NCBI GenBank assembly: GCA_023388835.1
Contig: JAEWFK010000036.1
Location: 1-8,434, forward strand
Source of the DNA: Pseudomonadota bacterium
GTDB taxonomy: Bacteria; Pseudomonadota; Gammaproteobacteria; Burkholderiales; Burkholderiaceae_B
Length of the DNA stretch: 8,434 bases
Direction: 5' to 3'
Part shown: positions 6,476 to 8,434 of the stretch, piece after piece
How positions within the stretch are numbered: position 1 is the stretch's first letter
Layout of the letters: every line of letters starts with the position of its first letter
Position numbers and translations under genes: made by a program
Notes under the pieces: model-generated
The model's database searches: none
Seen by the model: the letters and a program-made list of their open reading frames with translations, nothing else
Told to the model about the DNA's origin: nothing

Positions 6476-7003
6476 CTATGGTTGGGCGAGGCGCCGCTCG
6501 CGGCGCCACCGCAGTATTTCGTCCAGGATCAGCAGGATGGCACCCACAGTGATGGCGACGTCCGCGATATTGAACGCGGGGAAATACCAATCCTGCCAAT
6601 AGAACAGCAGAAAATCCACCACATGCCCATGAATCAGGCGATCAATGGCGTTGCCCAGGGCGCCGCCCAGAATGCAGGCGAGGGCGGCGCAGAATAGACC
6701 TTGCCGGGGATGCTTCCACAGCAGCCGGACGATGATCACCGTGGCGATCAACGCGATCGCCGTGAACAGCCAGCGCTGCCAGCCCTGGCCGTCCGCCAGG
6801 AAACTGAAGGCCGCCCCTGGGTTGTAGAGCAAGGTGAAATCAAAAAAGGGCAGCACGTTGCGCCGCTCGCCATACCCCAATGTGCTGTCGAAACCGACCT
6901 TGGTGAGCTGGTCCAACCCAATGATGAGCACGGCCAGCAGCAGCCACCCCAGGAAGGGGCGCCTTGAAGGAACGGCCGGACGCTCAGACCGTTGATCAGG
7001 CAT
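6476..7003 (-). CDS. lspA: Lipoprotein signal peptidase (signal peptidase II)
   Basis: This inner-membrane aspartyl protease removes signal peptides from prolipoproteins after diacylglyceryl modification of the lipobox cysteine; globomycin inhibits the family. It has 175 residues, against about 164 in E. coli, with a slightly long basic N-terminus. About four membrane helices are visible (18-34, 78-95, 104-120, 145-163). Conserved boxes are LDQLTK (30-35), LLYNPGAAFSFL (58-69), GGALGNAIDRL (113-123) with catalytic Asp121, and FNIADVAIT (144-152) with catalytic Asp148. The frame is open back to an ATG at 7084, but that lies well inside ileS and would add 27 non-family residues. The ATG at 7003 gives the expected start and overlaps the ileS end by 8 bases. 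The upstream site is weak (GAAG only), so coupling to ileS translation is likely. Confidence 0.96.
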   Translation of the reverse strand: MPDQRSERPAVPSRRPFLGWLLLAVLIIGLDQLTKVGFDSTLGYGERRNVLPFFDFTLLYNPGAAFSFLADGQGWQRWLFTAIALIATVIIVRLLWKHPRQGLFCAALACILGGALGNAIDRLIHGHVVDFLLFYWQDWYFPAFNIADVAITVGAILLILDEILRWRRERRLAQP

Positions 7004-8434
7004 GTTCGCGTGCTTCGCCGTCGCCGAACAGGTTATCTGAACAGCGGCCGCAAATAGTCGGATGCTGCGTATCCGCCCCCACATCGCTGCGGTGGTGCCA
7101 GCAGCGTTCGCACTTCTGTTCGTCGGTCGCGCTCACTTCAATGCGCAGCGCGCCATTCTCGTCGCTATGCACCGTCGCACGTGACACGATCAGCACGAAT
7201 CGCAGGTCATCGCCCAGCGACCTTAGCCATTCGAGGTCGAGGCCGGCCGCATAAATGTCGACTTCAGCTGCCAGCGATGAGCCCACGCTACCCGTGGCGC
7301 GGACCTCTTCGATGCGGCGCATGACTTCCCCGCGGATATCGCGGATGCGCGACCACTTCTCCATGAGCGCGGCCGTTTCCTGCGTTTGCGGAAAGTTGTG
7401 GAAGGTCTCGGTGAAGACGGTGAGCGAAGGAGTATCGGCGTTCAGGTATTTCCAGGCCTCTTCTGCCGTGAACGACAGGATGGGCGCGAGCAACTTGACC
7501 AGGGCGTGGGTGATGTGCCAAAGCGCCGTTTGTGCCGAGCGGCGGGCATGGCTGTCTGCCGCAGTGGTGTAGAGACGGTCCTTCAGGACATCGAGATAGA
7601 AGGCGCCCAGGTCTTCGGAGCAGAATACCTGCAGGCGCGCTACGGCGGGGTGGAACTCATAGCGCTCGTACCAGGCCAGAATGTCGGCCTGCATGGCGGC
7701 CGTCATGGCGACCGCATAGCGGTCGATCTCGAAGAGTTCATCGAACGGAACGGCCTGGGCGGAGATATCGAAATCGCTGACATTGCCCAGGAGAAACTTC
7801 AGGGTGTTGCGGATACGCCGGTAGCTTTCGACGACTCGTTCCAGAATCGTGTCGGAAATAGACAGTTCGCCGGAGTAGTCGGTGGAGGCTGTCCAGAGAC
7901 GCAGGATCTCGGCCCCCAGCGAGTCGGAGACCTTCTGCGGCGCGACCACGTTGCCCACTGACTTGCTCATCTTGCGGCCCTTGCCGTCGACCACGAAGCC
8001 GTGCGTCAGCAGAGCCTTGTATGGCGCCCGGCCATACAGCATGCAGCCAGTCAGCAGCGAGGAATGGAACCAGCCGCGATGCTGGTCGGACCCTTCAAGG
8101 TAAAGGTCGGCAGGCCAGCTCAGTTCGCCCGCGTGGGAGCCCTTTACCTGCTGGTCTCGGCCGCCCAGTACGGTGGCGTGGGTGGTGCCTGAATCGAACC
8201 AGACATCCAGCGTGTCGCGGTTCTTTTCATAGTGCTCGGCGTCGCCACCCAGGAGTTCGGCCGAGTCCAGCGATTGCCAGGCTTCGATGCCGTGTTGCTC
8301 GATACGTCGTGCTACCTCTTCCATGAGTTCGGGCGTGCGGGGGTGCAGCTCGCCGGTTTCCTTGTGTACGAAGAACGCCATGGGCACGCCCCACTGCCGC
8401 TGGCGCGAAAGGGTCCAGTCCGGGCGGTTGGCGA
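6996..8434 (-). CDS. ileS: Isoleucyl-tRNA synthetase, C-terminal half (gene runs off the right edge)
   Basis: This class Ia synthetase charges tRNA-Ile with isoleucine in the cytoplasm. The frame stays open to the right edge, so the N-terminus, the HIGH motif and most of the editing domain lie outside. 478 residues are visible, about half of a usual 930-950-residue bacterial enzyme. Counting from the visible end, marks are SRQRQWGVP (9-17), DVWFDSG (76-82), the aminoacyl-adenylate region GSDQHRGWF (114-122), the KMSKS loop (154-158, bases 7973-7959), the helical anticodon-binding domain, and a C-terminal zinc finger with CERC (Cys441, Cys444) and CGRC (Cys461, Cys464). The zinc finger is the E. 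coli-like arrangement. A GTG codon at 8387 is internal and not a start, because the conserved SRQRQWG lies before it. It is the first visible gene of the cluster, and its stop lies inside the lspA start region. Confidence 0.97.
   Translation of the reverse strand, partial: ANRPDWTLSRQRQWGVPMAFFVHKETGELHPRTPELMEEVARRIEQHGIEAWQSLDSAELLGGDAEHYEKNRDTLDVWFDSGTTHATVLGGRDQQVKGSHAGELSWPADLYLEGSDQHRGWFHSSLLTGCMLYGRAPYKALLTHGFVVDGKGRKMSKSVGNVVAPQKVSDSLGAEILRLWTASTDYSGELSISDTILERVVESYRRIRNTLKFLLGNVSDFDISAQAVPFDELFEIDRYAVAMTAAMQADILAWYERYEFHPAVARLQVFCSEDLGAFYLDVLKDRLYTTAADSHARRSAQTALWHITHALVKLLAPILSFTAEEAWKYLNADTPSLTVFTETFHNFPQTQETAALMEKWSRIRDIRGEVMRRIEEVRATGSVGSSLAAEVDIYAAGLDLEWLRSLGDDLRFVLIVSRATVHSDENGALRIEVSATDEQKCERCWHHRSDVGADTQHPTICGRCSDNLFGDGEAREHA

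Noticed and set aside
6476..7084. Longer lspA reading starting at 7084
   Set aside because: The extra 27 residues overlap the ileS zinc-finger coding region and do not resemble an LspA N-terminus. The ATG at 7003 gives the expected length and a short operon overlap.
7386..7961. A 191-codon open frame on the + strand inside ileS
   Set aside because: It lies wholly opposite conserved ileS sequence, has no family marks, and shows the usual antisense shadow composition.
6996..8387. ileS read as a short complete gene starting at the GTG at 8387
   Set aside because: The frame stays open upstream and encodes the conserved IleRS stretch ending in SRQRQWG, so the gene is cut by the window edge and does not begin there.

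Overview
The window looks like chromosomal DNA of a betaproteobacterium, most likely Burkholderiales and close to Alcaligenaceae (Bordetella/Achromobacter-like). This rests on the high G+C content, the strong G/C preference at third codon positions, the style of the Liv proteins, and the gene order ileS-lspA-coaBC-dut. The genus is an inference from remembered family features; no search was run.

Two gene blocks point towards each other. The left block, on the + strand (1-4748), is a five-gene branched-chain (or related) amino acid ABC importer operon. It holds a periplasmic substrate-binding protein cut by the window's left edge (livK-type), two membrane permeases (livH, livM) and two ATPases (livG, livF). 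livH/livM and livM/livG each overlap by ATGA. livK is separated from livH by 67 bases that hold a small GC hairpin. The binding protein would deliver substrate to the LivH-LivM channel, and LivG-LivF would hydrolyse ATP in the cytoplasm to power import.

The right block, on the - strand (8434 down to 4815), is a tightly packed housekeeping cluster. It holds the C-terminal half of isoleucyl-tRNA synthetase (ileS), prolipoprotein signal peptidase (lspA), the bifunctional coenzyme A biosynthesis enzyme (coaBC) and dUTPase (dut). ileS/lspA overlap by 8 bases, lspA and coaBC are 9 bases apart, and coaBC/dut overlap by ATGA. This looks like one transcription unit whose promoter lies outside the window. 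Only about 66 bases separate the convergent livF and dut ends, and they contain two short inverted repeats that could act as terminators.

The window is almost completely coding. The only gaps above 50 bases are the livK-livH spacer and the livF-dut convergent spacer. I see no tRNA, rRNA, CRISPR array, insertion sequence, phage gene or other mobile element, and no intact gene of unknown function. I found no credible sign of a new biological system. The findings below are modest points about local regulation and protein details.
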